Positions 1-10,473 of a stretch of DNA of 64,000 bases are shown here, piece by piece. A model generated the notes under the pieces. The model saw only the letters and a program-made list of their open reading frames with translations. It made no database searches and was not told where the DNA came from. Origin of the DNA: Nocardia terpenica (lineage in GTDB: Bacteria; Actinomycetota; Actinomycetes; Mycobacteriales; Mycobacteriaceae); the NCBI RefSeq assembly GCF_013186535.1, contig NZ_JABMCZ010000002.1, positions 806,001 to 870,000 of the forward strand, given 5' to 3'. A program made the translations under genes and the position numbers. Numbering within the stretch: position 1 is the first letter of the stretch; every line of letters begins with the position of its first letter.

Positions 1-2
1 GC

Positions 3-122
3 GGATCGAGGAATGGTTCGGAACTCGGCGAGCTGTGCGATGCCTACAACGGTCTGCGCGCCCGTCTGCTCTCCGGACAGATCACACTGCGGCCACCCGG
101 CACCCCACCCGACGTGCTGTAG
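3..122 (+). CDS. C-terminal fragment of an unrecognised protein (cut by the window edge)
   Basis: An open frame enters from the left edge and stops with TAG at 120-122. The last 39 codons read like a real protein end, including LGELCDAYNGLRARLLSG and a proline-rich tail ending PPDVL. I do not recognise the family. It probably belongs to the integrated element that occupies the left end of the window. It converges on the DUF3631 gene, and about 215 bp of repeat-rich DNA separate the two. The start and most of the gene lie outside the window. Confidence 0.45.
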   Translation, partial: GSRNGSELGELCDAYNGLRARLLSGQITLRPPGTPPDVL

Positions 123-234
123 GCCGCCCGGTCGCTCCGGGGACTACTGATCCCGGAACCCGTACACCAAGGGCGGCGGTATGCCTCCCGGTCACCGTTG
201 TAAGGGAGTGGGGGACACCCCCCACCTCCCTGCA

Positions 235-437
235 CGAAACAGCCGAAACCGACGAAACCTCTGTCGTTTTCGCAGTTCAGGCGCGTTTCGGCCGGTTTCG
301 ATGACTGGCGAGGTTTCGGTCGAACCGAAACCGAATCTCACGCCGAAACTTGCTGGCCTGCGTCATTTCGCTCGTTTCGCCGGTTTCGCTGATAGCCGGG
401 CAGGTAGCGTTCCCACGCCTGTATCAGGCCGGTTTCG
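235..437. repeat. Iteron-like cluster of CGAAAC / GTTTCG hexamers
   Basis: Eleven exact copies of the hexamer CGAAAC or its complement GTTTCG lie in 203 bp. CGAAAC starts at 235, 244, 253, 326 and 344. GTTTCG starts at 285, 295, 313, 374, 383 and 432. Spacing is often 9 bp or 18 bp (235/244/253, 295/313, 326/344, 374/383). The array starts in the intergenic stretch and runs into the 3' end of the DUF3631 gene, where it encodes Arg/Asn-rich residues. Clustered direct and inverted short repeats next to a replication-type ATPase in a mobile element suggest iterons of a replication or transfer origin. That function is inferred. Confidence 0.55.
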
Positions 438-1594
438 CCGTCGATCCGATAGCCCTTGGCACCCGCACCATTGATCTTGACCTGTTTGGACAACACGCCA
501 TACCGACCGAGTTCCTTTGCAAGCCAGCGCTGATTGATCGACTTGCCGTGTATATCGGACCATTCCGCCTCCTCGTCAGAGGTGAGAGCGGCGACGACAT
601 CGGCGGAGAACATTGTCGTGCGATCACCGAACATCTTGTGAAGGTCACCGAGCAGCCGGATACCGCGCGATTGTTCACCAGCATCGGTGTCGAGCACGAA
701 ATGCGCGCAGGCGGCGCGAGCGAGAGTCGGCCAATGACCGCCCGCAAGGTCGGCAATGGCCAGCAATGCCTCCCACACCTCGGCGGGCCGGTCGGCTACC
801 CCCTCCGGCATCTCGGGCCGCGCGCCCGCGAGCACGTCCAGGTTGTCGGTTGCCCATTGCTCCAGAGCTTCCCGGATCGGTGCCGCCTCCAATTCGGCAT
901 CCCGTTCACGGAACGGGGCCACCGTTTCACCGGGCGCACGGCGGCGCATGTGAATGGTGACGGCTCGCGTGAGGATCGTCGCCGGAAGATGACCGGAGAT
1001 CCCCGCCAACGCCAGCGGTGCGAATACCGGGAACTCGCGCACCTTCATATTGCGACTGTCGCCCTCGCACCGATCCACGGTCGCGCCGCGCTTGTATCCG
1101 GCATTGAACAACGCTCGCAGGTCCTCGGTTTGCGGATTGGCCGTCCGCCCGAATACGGCATCGGCCTCGTCCTGCAAGATCGTCGGCGGGGCATCGCCAG
1201 CCAACGCGATGCGACGGTACAACGCCGCGGTCGTAGTCGAAAGCGTCAGCTTGGGAGACTGACACAGCAGCGCCAGCAGCTCGAGCACGCGCGTCTTGCC
1301 GCTACCCGGTTCCGGCGAATCGAGCACCAAGCGCGGCGTCACGTAAAACGCCCGCACGGCCCACGTGTGCGCGGCCCACAATGCGACGGCTACCGAGCAG
1401 TGCTCGGACGGGAAGCGAACGTACTTCTCGATCATTGCCTGCACTCGATCCAACAGCTCGAAAGCGGTAAGCGGCGCGGGTGCCGACGTAGGATCACCCG
1501 CTGACACAACCGCGTCGATAGGCACCGATCGGACGCGCCGCCGATGTCGGTCGGCAACCCGCTTCACGTCGGCCGGTCCGCGGATTTCACTCAT
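338..1594 (-). CDS. DUF3631 ATPase of an integrated element
   Basis: This 418-residue protein has a P-loop, PEPGSGKT, at about residues 94-101 and a Walker-B-like ILQDEADAVF at about 139-148. The C-terminal part (about 225-400) matches the DUF3631 family as I remember it. Such proteins are common in actinobacterial phages and integrative elements and are thought to be helicase- or primase-associated ATPases; I infer a role in replication of the element. The ATG at 1594 was chosen because GGAGG lies about 10 bp upstream and ATGA overlaps the stop of the preceding gene, implying translational coupling. The last residues (RNRRNERND) are encoded by the CGAAAC repeat cluster. Confidence 0.7.
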   Translation of the reverse strand: MSEIRGPADVKRVADRHRRRVRSVPIDAVVSAGDPTSAPAPLTAFELLDRVQAMIEKYVRFPSEHCSVAVALWAAHTWAVRAFYVTPRLVLDSPEPGSGKTRVLELLALLCQSPKLTLSTTTAALYRRIALAGDAPPTILQDEADAVFGRTANPQTEDLRALFNAGYKRGATVDRCEGDSRNMKVREFPVFAPLALAGISGHLPATILTRAVTIHMRRRAPGETVAPFRERDAELEAAPIREALEQWATDNLDVLAGARPEMPEGVADRPAEVWEALLAIADLAGGHWPTLARAACAHFVLDTDAGEQSRGIRLLGDLHKMFGDRTTMFSADVVAALTSDEEAEWSDIHGKSINQRWLAKELGRYGVLSKQVKINGAGAKGYRIDGETGLIQAWERYLPGYQRNRRNERNDAGQQVSA

Positions 1595-2115
1595 TGGGTG
1601 ACACCTCCGGCTCGGTGCACCCGCTCCATCAGGGCACGGCCATCCCCACCGCGACTCCACAGCAGACGTGCGATCGATGCCGGAATGATCGGCGGGTAGC
1701 CCGCGCCATTGAGATCGGCGCTGGCCGCCGCCCATGCCGACAATTGCATTGCCGTTGGCGCACTACCGGACTCGCGTGCACTCTCCGGCCAGGGATCACC
1801 GCCGGGCAGACGCCGCGCCGCCTCAGCGCGGTTGCGCAATTGGAGGCCGATCTCGGTGCAGGCGTAGTCGTCATCCACAACGCGAACGGCCGCCCGACGC
1901 GCCGCCCTATCGGCGACGCTCCGAGCTAACGCCCGACCGAGCAACGCATCCGATCCGTACAGGACCAATGCGCCGACTGTCCTGTCGCCAGCGGGTATTG
2001 TCACCACGAACTCAGGGTTGTCCAGACCGTTCGGGTTCCGGCCCTCGTCGCCCGCAGCTGCAACTGCGGGGTTCACGACGGGGGCCGCATCGGCGGAGGG
2101 AATGTCCGAGATCAC
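1591..2115 (-). CDS. Hypothetical protein of the integrated element
   Basis: This 174-residue protein is of unknown function. The middle is Arg/Ala-rich with a segment (RSVADRAARRAAVRVVDDDYACTEI) that could form helices; the C-terminal part contains PPIIPASIARLLWSRGG. I see no catalytic motif, signal peptide or membrane segment. It is the middle gene of a three-gene minus-strand operon, overlapping the excisionase-like gene upstream and the DUF3631 ATPase downstream by 4 bp each (ATGA). The coupling suggests a small accessory protein co-produced with the ATPase, perhaps in replication of the element. Confidence 0.6.
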   Translation of the reverse strand: MISDIPSADAAPVVNPAVAAAGDEGRNPNGLDNPEFVVTIPAGDRTVGALVLYGSDALLGRALARSVADRAARRAAVRVVDDDYACTEIGLQLRNRAEAARRLPGGDPWPESARESGSAPTAMQLSAWAAASADLNGAGYPPIIPASIARLLWSRGGDGRALMERVHRAGGVTQ

Positions 2116-2372
2116 GCGACCCCCGACCCCTGCGTGTACGGCTCAGCGGGGCGCGCTGGTGGCTGTAGCCGTAGAAGCTGACGAACCCAGGCGCTCGGAA
2201 TCCGATACCGGCCACGCACTTTGATCACCGGGACGTCTCCGTCCTTGGCCGCGTTGTAGGCCGTGGAGCGACTGAGGCCCAGGACCACGCCCAGATCCTC
2301 GATCGAGATGGTTGGCTCTCCGGCGTCCAGTCGCCGAATCACATCCATGTAGTTCGTTTCCATACTTCTCAT
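2112..2372 (-). CDS. Excisionase-like helix-turn-helix protein
   Basis: This 86-residue protein has a helix-turn-helix of the MerR/excisionase type: TISIEDLGVVLGLSRSTAYN followed by a short wing, then IKVRGRYRIPSAWV. That is the usual layout of Xis-like DNA-binding proteins in actinobacterial integrative elements, which bind near attachment sites and direct excision. It is the first gene of a minus-strand operon, divergent from the repressor gene across a 49 bp gap. The ATG at 2372 is the longest start; ATG at 2363 is also possible. Confidence 0.7.
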   Translation of the reverse strand: MRSMETNYMDVIRRLDAGEPTISIEDLGVVLGLSRSTAYNAAKDGDVPVIKVRGRYRIPSAWVRQLLRLQPPARPAEPYTQGSGVA

Positions 2373-2421
2373 TCGTACGCCGTAGCGTTCATATACGCAA
2401 TATTCTGCTAATCTGTGGTAT
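2373..2421. promoter_or_regulatory. Divergent promoter/operator between the xis-like and repressor genes
   Basis: This 49 bp AT-rich gap separates divergent regulatory genes. On the plus strand TAATCT (2409-2414) ends seven bases before the repressor ATG, so that transcript may be leaderless. A small inverted repeat, GCG-TTCATATA-CGC, sits in the middle and could be the repressor operator. The arrangement resembles the switch region of temperate elements. The promoter is read from the sequence; operator function is inferred. Confidence 0.45.
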
Positions 2422-3111
2422 ATGACGCAAACAGACTGGGGTGCTAGACACCTCGCGATCGTGGGCGACGCGATCCGGAAACTGCGCGGAGATCGCTCGG
2501 CGCAATGGCTGTCGGATCAAACAGAAGCATTGGGCTACAAGGTTTCTCGCTCGACCATCACCGACATCGAGAACAGGCGGCGCAAGTACATCTCGACTGC
2601 GGAACTGAGCGTGATCGCTTGGGTACTAGCGGTCCCGCCCGTGCGGTTGCTGTATCCCGCCCTACCGGACGGCGACACCGAGGTCGTACCCGGAGTCCAC
2701 AAGTCGGCAACCCACGCGATTACCTGGTTCTCCGGGGAGACAGTGTTCACTCCCCCACCGGTGGCATCGACAGGCTTTGCTGACGCCGACGAGCGGCGCG
2801 CCGAATCCCAGAAGGCGAGTGACCGTTTGGTGGCTCTCGTTGAGGGACAGAACCCAGTCGAACTGTCCCGGCGGCGCCTGCACTTGCGAAGCCGCATTCA
2901 CTCGACCGCCAAGATGCTGGCCGACCTTCAGGAAGAGATGCCCGACGCGGCCCCAGCGATCCTGGCGGAACTCACGGCCATTCAGCGCCATCTCGAGGAG
3001 ACCGAGCGCGAACTCAGGATGCTTCCCGATGCAGTAGTCAGCGACGAACCAGCCGACGACCTGCCACGAGCAACGATCAGCAATCTCGAAGTCACACAAC
3101 CGAAAAAGTAA
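2422..3111 (+). CDS. XRE-family repressor-like regulator
   Basis: This 229-residue protein begins with a helix-turn-helix of the XRE/Cro type (about residues 10-75), including QWLSDQTEALGYKVSRSTIT and DIENRRRKYISTAELSVIAW. The rest lacks a recognisable enzymatic domain and contains a charged, probably helical segment (about 140-205). It lies divergent from the excisionase-like operon and 23 bp upstream of the integrase, so it is a good candidate for the maintenance repressor of the element. A leaderless start is likely because TAATCT lies seven bases before the ATG. Confidence 0.7.
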   Translation: MTQTDWGARHLAIVGDAIRKLRGDRSAQWLSDQTEALGYKVSRSTITDIENRRRKYISTAELSVIAWVLAVPPVRLLYPALPDGDTEVVPGVHKSATHAITWFSGETVFTPPPVASTGFADADERRAESQKASDRLVALVEGQNPVELSRRRLHLRSRIHSTAKMLADLQEEMPDAAPAILAELTAIQRHLEETERELRMLPDAVVSDEPADDLPRATISNLEVTQPKK

Positions 3112-3134
3112 CAGCAACAAGGAAATTCAAAGCA

Positions 3135-4508
3135 ATGACCGATCCGAGCGCTACCAAGACACGCACGCGCCGCGCCGAACCGATCGACAAACGGACAGCC
3201 AAGAACGGGACGGTGACCTACACGTTCCAGGTGGACGTGGGGGCCAAGCCGGACGGCACACGAGACCGGCAGCGGTTCACCTACCGCACCTTCACGGAGG
3301 CGCGGCGCGAATACCGCCGGATCACAACGGAGGTGGCCGAAGGCAAGTACATCCGCCTCACGAATCTCACCGTTGACGAAGGGTGCGACGAGTGGCTGAA
3401 GGGGCGACGCAAGATCCGTCGGGTCACGCTCTCGAACTACACGCGCCACCTGTTGCCCGTGCGGCGGTTCATGGGCGGCAAGAAGTTGGCGCAGCTCACC
3501 AAGGCGGACGGGGACGCGCTCGTAGCATGGATGCTGACCAAAGGGCGTGTAGACCAACGGCTTACGACCCGCCCCGATTCGCTCGCCTCTCGGATTGCCG
3601 CATTCATCGCTCAGCATTCCGAAGGCATCTCGACCCGCGAGATTCGGGCGGAGTTCCCCGGCAAGGACATCCACACCTCCCTGTCGGCGCTCGTCCGGGC
3701 AGGTCGGATCGCGCGGACCGGCCGCGCGATGTACACGGCTACCGAGCTGATCTCGGCCACGCGCGGAGTCAAGCCGGTCACGGTCCGGTCCACCCTGACC
3801 GCGCTCGGTGCGGTCGTACAGTCCTACGTCGATCAGGGTGCGCTGCCGCGCAACGTGATCGCGCTCGTGGAACGCCCAAGCGATGAGATCCCCGAGGACG
3901 ACGACGCAGCCGAAGCGGCGAAGTCGTGGACTGTGGCCGAAGTGGAGCGCTTCCGAGAGGAAGCGCGCGGCCACCGACTACACGCATGCTGGCTGCTGTC
4001 CACCTACGGCGCGCGGCGCTCGGAGGTGCTGGGGATGCGATGGACTCGATTCGAGGACGAGAAACTGAAGGTGCGGCGCGGCCGGGTTGCGATCGGCACC
4101 GAGACGGAGGAGAGCCTTCCGAAGTCCAGGCGCAGCCGTCGCGACCTTCCACCGCCCGCCGACCTGGCGGACGCACTGCGCGCGTTGAAGACCCTCCAGA
4201 AGGCCGAATGCCTGGCGCTGGGTATCCCGTGGTCCGACGATCGGCTGATCGCAGTGCACGAGGACGGAACGCCCGTCCGGCCCGAGTGGTACTCGGACGA
4301 GTTCCAGCGGATCAGCAAGCGCGCCGGACTTCGCCGAATCCCGTTGAAGGGGCTGCGGAACACCTCCGTGTCCCTCATGCTGGCGCTGGGCATCCCGGTG
4401 CACATCGTCGCGGCCTGGCACGGCCACGACCCTGCAGTCGCACTGTCGATCTACAGCGACGCACAACCCGAGGATTTGAAGGCGGCGGGGGCCGCTCTCT
4501 TCGGATGA
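3135..4508 (+). CDS. Tyrosine-recombinase integrase with an internal inserted domain
   Basis: This 457-residue site-specific recombinase should integrate and excise the element. Catalytic-domain residues can be placed: Arg294 (YGARRSEV), Arg408 (KGLRNTS), His431 (WHGHD) and the nucleophile Tyr440 (SIYSD), with the expected nine-residue His-Tyr spacing. Position 405, normally His in the HxxR motif, is Lys. Residues 30-80 resemble an arm-type DNA-binding domain. The core-binding domain appears interrupted by about 65 residues (140-208) resembling a winged helix (GISTREIRAEF ... LVRAGRIARTGRAMY). The gene ends 94 bp before the 3' end of a tRNA-Thr gene, the usual attachment target. Confidence 0.88.
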   Translation: MTDPSATKTRTRRAEPIDKRTAKNGTVTYTFQVDVGAKPDGTRDRQRFTYRTFTEARREYRRITTEVAEGKYIRLTNLTVDEGCDEWLKGRRKIRRVTLSNYTRHLLPVRRFMGGKKLAQLTKADGDALVAWMLTKGRVDQRLTTRPDSLASRIAAFIAQHSEGISTREIRAEFPGKDIHTSLSALVRAGRIARTGRAMYTATELISATRGVKPVTVRSTLTALGAVVQSYVDQGALPRNVIALVERPSDEIPEDDDAAEAAKSWTVAEVERFREEARGHRLHACWLLSTYGARRSEVLGMRWTRFEDEKLKVRRGRVAIGTETEESLPKSRRSRRDLPPPADLADALRALKTLQKAECLALGIPWSDDRLIAVHEDGTPVRPEWYSDEFQRISKRAGLRRIPLKGLRNTSVSLMLALGIPVHIVAAWHGHDPAVALSIYSDAQPEDLKAAGAALFG

Positions 4509-4602
4509 ACTGAGGGGGTGCCCTCCGCGCGTTGGCACACTGTCGGCACACTGACTGTGCCAATTGATCACGCGGAGAGCTGAATACAGCCTCTGACCTG
4601 GA

Positions 4603-4674
4603 GCCGCCTGGGGGAATCGAACCCCCGACCTTTTCATTACGAGTGAAGCGCTCTACCGACTGAGCTAAGGCGGC
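4603..4674 (-). tRNA. tRNA-Thr (CGT)
   Basis: Read on the minus strand, the sequence folds as a 72-nt cloverleaf without encoded CCA. The 7-bp acceptor GCCGCCT/AGGCGGC pairs perfectly, the D stem is GCTC/GAGC, the anticodon loop is CTCGTAA (anticodon CGT, reading ACG), and the T arm is GGGGG-TTCGATT-CCCCC. The outermost anticodon-stem pair is a C-A mismatch. The 3' end of the gene faces the integrase, so this tRNA is probably the chromosomal attachment site and its 3' part was regenerated on integration. Confidence 0.93.
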
Positions 4675-4730
4675 GTGCCTTGTGGCGGTGCGAGTCTATC
4701 GTCTCGGGGGCGGATTGTGAAAACGGGTGG

Positions 4731-5936
4731 TCAGGGGGTGCGGGCGGCTAGCAGGGCGGCGACCATGGCGGCTACGGCGAAGCGGGGTTTGACGTTGAGG
4801 TCCAGGGCCTCGCGGCAGGCCAGGACGGACTCGATGGAGCGGAGTAGGCCCTCGGGGCGGATGTCGGTGGCGAGTTCGCGGATCTGGTCGGGGAGGTCGG
4901 GGTGGGTGAGGGTGACGCCCGTGGACGGGGTGGCGGCGCCGAGGCAGACGGCGAGGGCGTCGCGGTAGAGGCCGGCGACGTCGATGAGGGAGCGGTCGAG
5001 GGCGTCGCGGCCGGTGCGGGTGGCGCGGGATTTCTGGCGGCGCTCGAGGTCCTTCAGGGCGCCCGCCGAGCCGCGGGTGGCCGAGGCGGCGCCCTTGCCG
5101 GTGCCACCCGCGCCGAGTGCGGTGGCCAGCTCCTCCTTCTCGCGCTCGTCGCGGGTCGCGCTGACCTGTTTGGCCTCCTCGTCGGCCGCCTTGACCAGTT
5201 CGTCGGCGGCGGCGTAGGCGGCGGCCGGGCGCGCGGTGGCCGCGACCAGGGCCAGGGCGCGCTTGCGACGGGCGCGCGCCTGTTCGTCGGTCGCCAGGCG
5301 GCGGGCGCGGCCGACGTGGCCGCCGCTCACCGAGGCGGCCCACGCGGCGGTGTCGGCGGGGAGGCCGTCGCGCTCGCGCAGCACCTGGGCGATGGCGTCG
5401 ACGGACGGGGTCACCAGGTGCATGTGCCGACACCGGGAGCGCAGGGTGACCGAGATGTCCTCGGGGTCGGTCGACGGCGCGCAGAGCAGGAAGACGGTGC
5501 GCTCCGGCGGCTCCTCGACCACCTTCAGCAGCACGTTGCCCGCGGCCTCGGTGAGCCGGTCGGCGTCCTCGACGACGACCACCTGCCAGCGGCCGGTGCT
5601 CGGGCGGCGGGAGGCGACCTGCACGATCCCGCGCATCTCCTTGGTGCCGATGCTGAGCCCCTCCGGCACGACCCGACGCACGTCGCCGTGGGTTCCGGCC
5701 ATGGTCGTCGTGCAGGCGTGGCAGTGCCCGCAGCCGGGCGTGCCCGGGTCGGTGCACTGCAGTGCCGCGGCGAAGCACAGCGCCGCAACGGATCTGCCCG
5801 ATCCGGGCGGCCCGGTGAACAGCCACGAATGCGTCATGGCCGACGACGCCACCCCGCCGCGCGCGGCCACCGCGGCAGCGGTCAGCTCGGACTCGACCGC
5901 CTCCTGGCCGACCAACCGATCGAAGACTCCCGCCAC
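4731..5936 (-). CDS. holB: DNA polymerase III subunit delta'
   Basis: This is a clamp-loader subunit that helps load the beta sliding clamp. The 401-residue product starts FDRLVGQEAV. It has a P-loop-like GPPGSGRS in which the usual Lys is Arg, as expected of a delta' subunit that does not hydrolyse ATP. A zinc-binding cluster follows (CGHCHAC), with the SRC-like motif LRSRCR after it. The C-terminal half is Ala/Lys-rich and carries the helical collar domain. The GTG at 5936 is preferred over the ATG at 5960, because TAGGGT lies seven bases before it, typical of a leaderless start. It corresponds to Rv3644c by position. Confidence 0.88.
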   Translation of the reverse strand: MAGVFDRLVGQEAVESELTAAAVAARGGVASSAMTHSWLFTGPPGSGRSVAALCFAAALQCTDPGTPGCGHCHACTTTMAGTHGDVRRVVPEGLSIGTKEMRGIVQVASRRPSTGRWQVVVVEDADRLTEAAGNVLLKVVEEPPERTVFLLCAPSTDPEDISVTLRSRCRHMHLVTPSVDAIAQVLRERDGLPADTAAWAASVSGGHVGRARRLATDEQARARRKRALALVAATARPAAAYAAADELVKAADEEAKQVSATRDEREKEELATALGAGGTGKGAASATRGSAGALKDLERRQKSRATRTGRDALDRSLIDVAGLYRDALAVCLGAATPSTGVTLTHPDLPDQIRELATDIRPEGLLRSIESVLACREALDLNVKPRFAVAAMVAALLAARTP

Positions 5937-6005
5937 GCCGTACACCCTAGCCGCCACCACCGACAGCCCGCGTGCGCCCGCCGGGCGACTCCCGCGGCGA
6001 CGGTG

Positions 6006-6530
6006 CTAGGACGCGCGCTGATAGGAGGTGTTCGCCCCGTCGAGGGATTCGCGGATGATGTCGGCGTGCCCGGAGTGGTGCGAGATCTCCCGGAACAGGT
6101 GCAGCAGCGTGAAACGCACTGTCCACCACACTCTTTCGGGCCGCCACGGCGCGGTGGGCGTGGGAATGGAGGTATCGAGGCTGTCGACCGTGCGGATCAC
6201 CCGGGCGGTGTTCTCCGCGACCGCATCCCATTCCTCGAGCAGGCCCGCGACCGTCTCCTCCGGGCCCATCCGATACTCCGAATTGAGCTGGGAGACATCG
6301 ACTTTCGCGTTCTCGTCGCGTTCGACGACAACGGTAGTCCAGTGTCGCTCGCTCTTGACGATGTGATGCAGCAGCCCGCCGAGGGTCAGCTCGCTGACCG
6401 TGGTGCGCTGCCGGGCCTGGTCGTCCTCGATACCGCGCACCGTGAATCGGAACAGCTCGCGCTGGCTGGCGAGCATGGCGATGAGGTCCTCGCGCTCCTG
6501 GTCGTTTCGCTCGGGGGAGGGTGCGATCAT
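6006..6530 (-). CDS. DinB-family (DUF664) protein
   Basis: This 174-residue protein should form a four-helix bundle of the DinB/mycothiol-dependent enzyme superfamily. His residues that usually bind the metal are visible in LLHHIVKSERHW (about residues 53-64) and REISHHSGHADIIRESL near the C terminus. Actinobacterial members include mycothiol S-transferases and mycothiol-dependent isomerases, but the substrate cannot be told from sequence. The ATG at 6530 is supported by GGAAGG eight bases upstream. It lies between holB and topA and is not obviously in an operon with either. Confidence 0.78.
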   Translation of the reverse strand: MIAPSPERNDQEREDLIAMLASQRELFRFTVRGIEDDQARQRTTVSELTLGGLLHHIVKSERHWTTVVVERDENAKVDVSQLNSEYRMGPEETVAGLLEEWDAVAENTARVIRTVDSLDTSIPTPTAPWRPERVWWTVRFTLLHLFREISHHSGHADIIRESLDGANTSYQRAS

Positions 6531-6646
6531 CGAATGTCCTTCCGCTGAAGGGTGTCCGGATGGCTGGACACGCTACGGGAGGACCCGCACGGAAATCGGA
6601 CACCGGCCGATTTCCGCGAGGCGACACGCCGCTCGGGCGGCGCGCC

Positions 6647-9544
<2,898 letters not shown>

Positions 9545-9640
9545 CGGCGAACACACCTTTCCTGTCGACCCGCGCGGCGCAGGTGTACGCAGCGCGCGGC
9601 TGGGGCCAGCGGCGGAGACAAGTGTCCCCTGCCAGAGACG

Positions 9641-9646
9641 TTTATA
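9641..9646 (-). promoter_or_regulatory. Possible -10 element of topA
   Basis: In the 287 bp between topA and cspA, the minus strand carries TATAAA at 9646-9641 in an otherwise GC-rich stretch, about 97 bp upstream of the topA start. I do not see a convincing -35 hexamer at normal spacing. The call rests on the -10 alone. Confidence 0.3.
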
Positions 9647-9769
9647 CCGTGTTTGTTACCGCGCCTCCGGTACGGCGTGTCCGCGGCCCGGAAGGTTCGG
9701 GTGCTGCCGCCCCCGGCACGGCAGAAAGTCGGCCCCGTTCCGCGGTCGAGTGTACTGCCCCGGATATGA

Positions 9770-9805
9770 CTCGTCCCCCACCGCTGGTGGGCGGTGAGGG
9801 ACGAG
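9770..9805 (-). terminator. Hairpin terminator downstream of cspA
   Basis: The segment folds into a long stem: CTCGTCCC and CACCGC on the left pair with GCGGTG and GGGACGAG on the right, with one mismatch (9778/9797) and a six-base loop. It begins 26 bp beyond the cspA stop. No U-tract follows, which is usual for actinobacterial terminators. Confidence 0.55.
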
Positions 9806-9831
9806 CAATCTGACCTGTTGGGTCGACCCGC

Positions 9832-10038
9832 TCAGCTGAGCGCGCGGACACCGGTGGCCTGCGGGCCCTTGGTGCCCTGGCCGACCTCGAACTCGACCTT
9901 CTGGTTCTCCTCGAGGGTGCGGAAGCCCGTCCCCTGGATCTCGGAGTAGTGGACGAAGACGTCAGCGGAGCCGTCCTCGGGCGCGATGAAGCCGAACCCC
10001 TTCTCCGCGTTGAACCACTTCACAGTTCCCTGTGCCAT
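9832..10038 (-). CDS. cspA: Cold-shock protein CspA
   Basis: This 68-residue single cold-shock domain is an OB-fold RNA chaperone. Both RNA-binding motifs are intact: KGFGFI (RNP1) and VFVHY (RNP2). The sequence begins MAQGTVKWFNAEKG, close to mycobacterial CspA (Rv3648c). ATG at 10038 follows AGAAGGAA. The upstream ORF extension is not protein-like, so the roughly 430 bp between this gene and the helicase probably includes a long cspA 5' leader, common for cold-shock genes. Confidence 0.95.
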   Translation of the reverse strand: MAQGTVKWFNAEKGFGFIAPEDGSADVFVHYSEIQGTGFRTLEENQKVEFEVGQGTKGPQATGVRALS

Positions 10039-10473
10039 TCTGTTCCTTCTCTTTCCATACCGGAACGGCGGACAAGTTAGGTTCGTCCACCGGGTCCGTT
10101 CCGACCGCTGTACTCTGTTCCCCCTGCAGGAAGCATCAAGCACACCGTTCGCAACATCGATCCTGCTGATGGTTTGGACTTTGGATCCGTTCCCTCGAAC
10201 ACAGAAGCTTGCGACCAGGAACCAGTGAACCATGTCTCCGGGCAATTCAACAGTCGAGTTACCGACAATTTGCAAAAAAGATGATCTTGCGAATGCGCAG
10301 GTGAGGGGCACAATGCCCAAATCCAGACTTGGAGTAGGTTTGCCTTCAGATAACCGGTCGCGTATCCGGGAAAACGACTGTGACCCAGATCGCTACTCTG
10401 TGTTGAAATGGCAGGTGGAGCCCGCGCAACACACACCTTTCACACATTCCCTGTGCGTCGGGGCGGCGATCCG

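Noticed and set aside
350..1504. 384-codon open frame on the plus strand
   Set aside because: It is antisense to the DUF3631 ATPase gene, with composition typical of a shadow frame in GC-rich DNA.
4580..4602. Second attachment-site copy near the integrase
   Set aside because: No repeat of the tRNA-Thr 3' sequence was found elsewhere in the first 4.6 kb.
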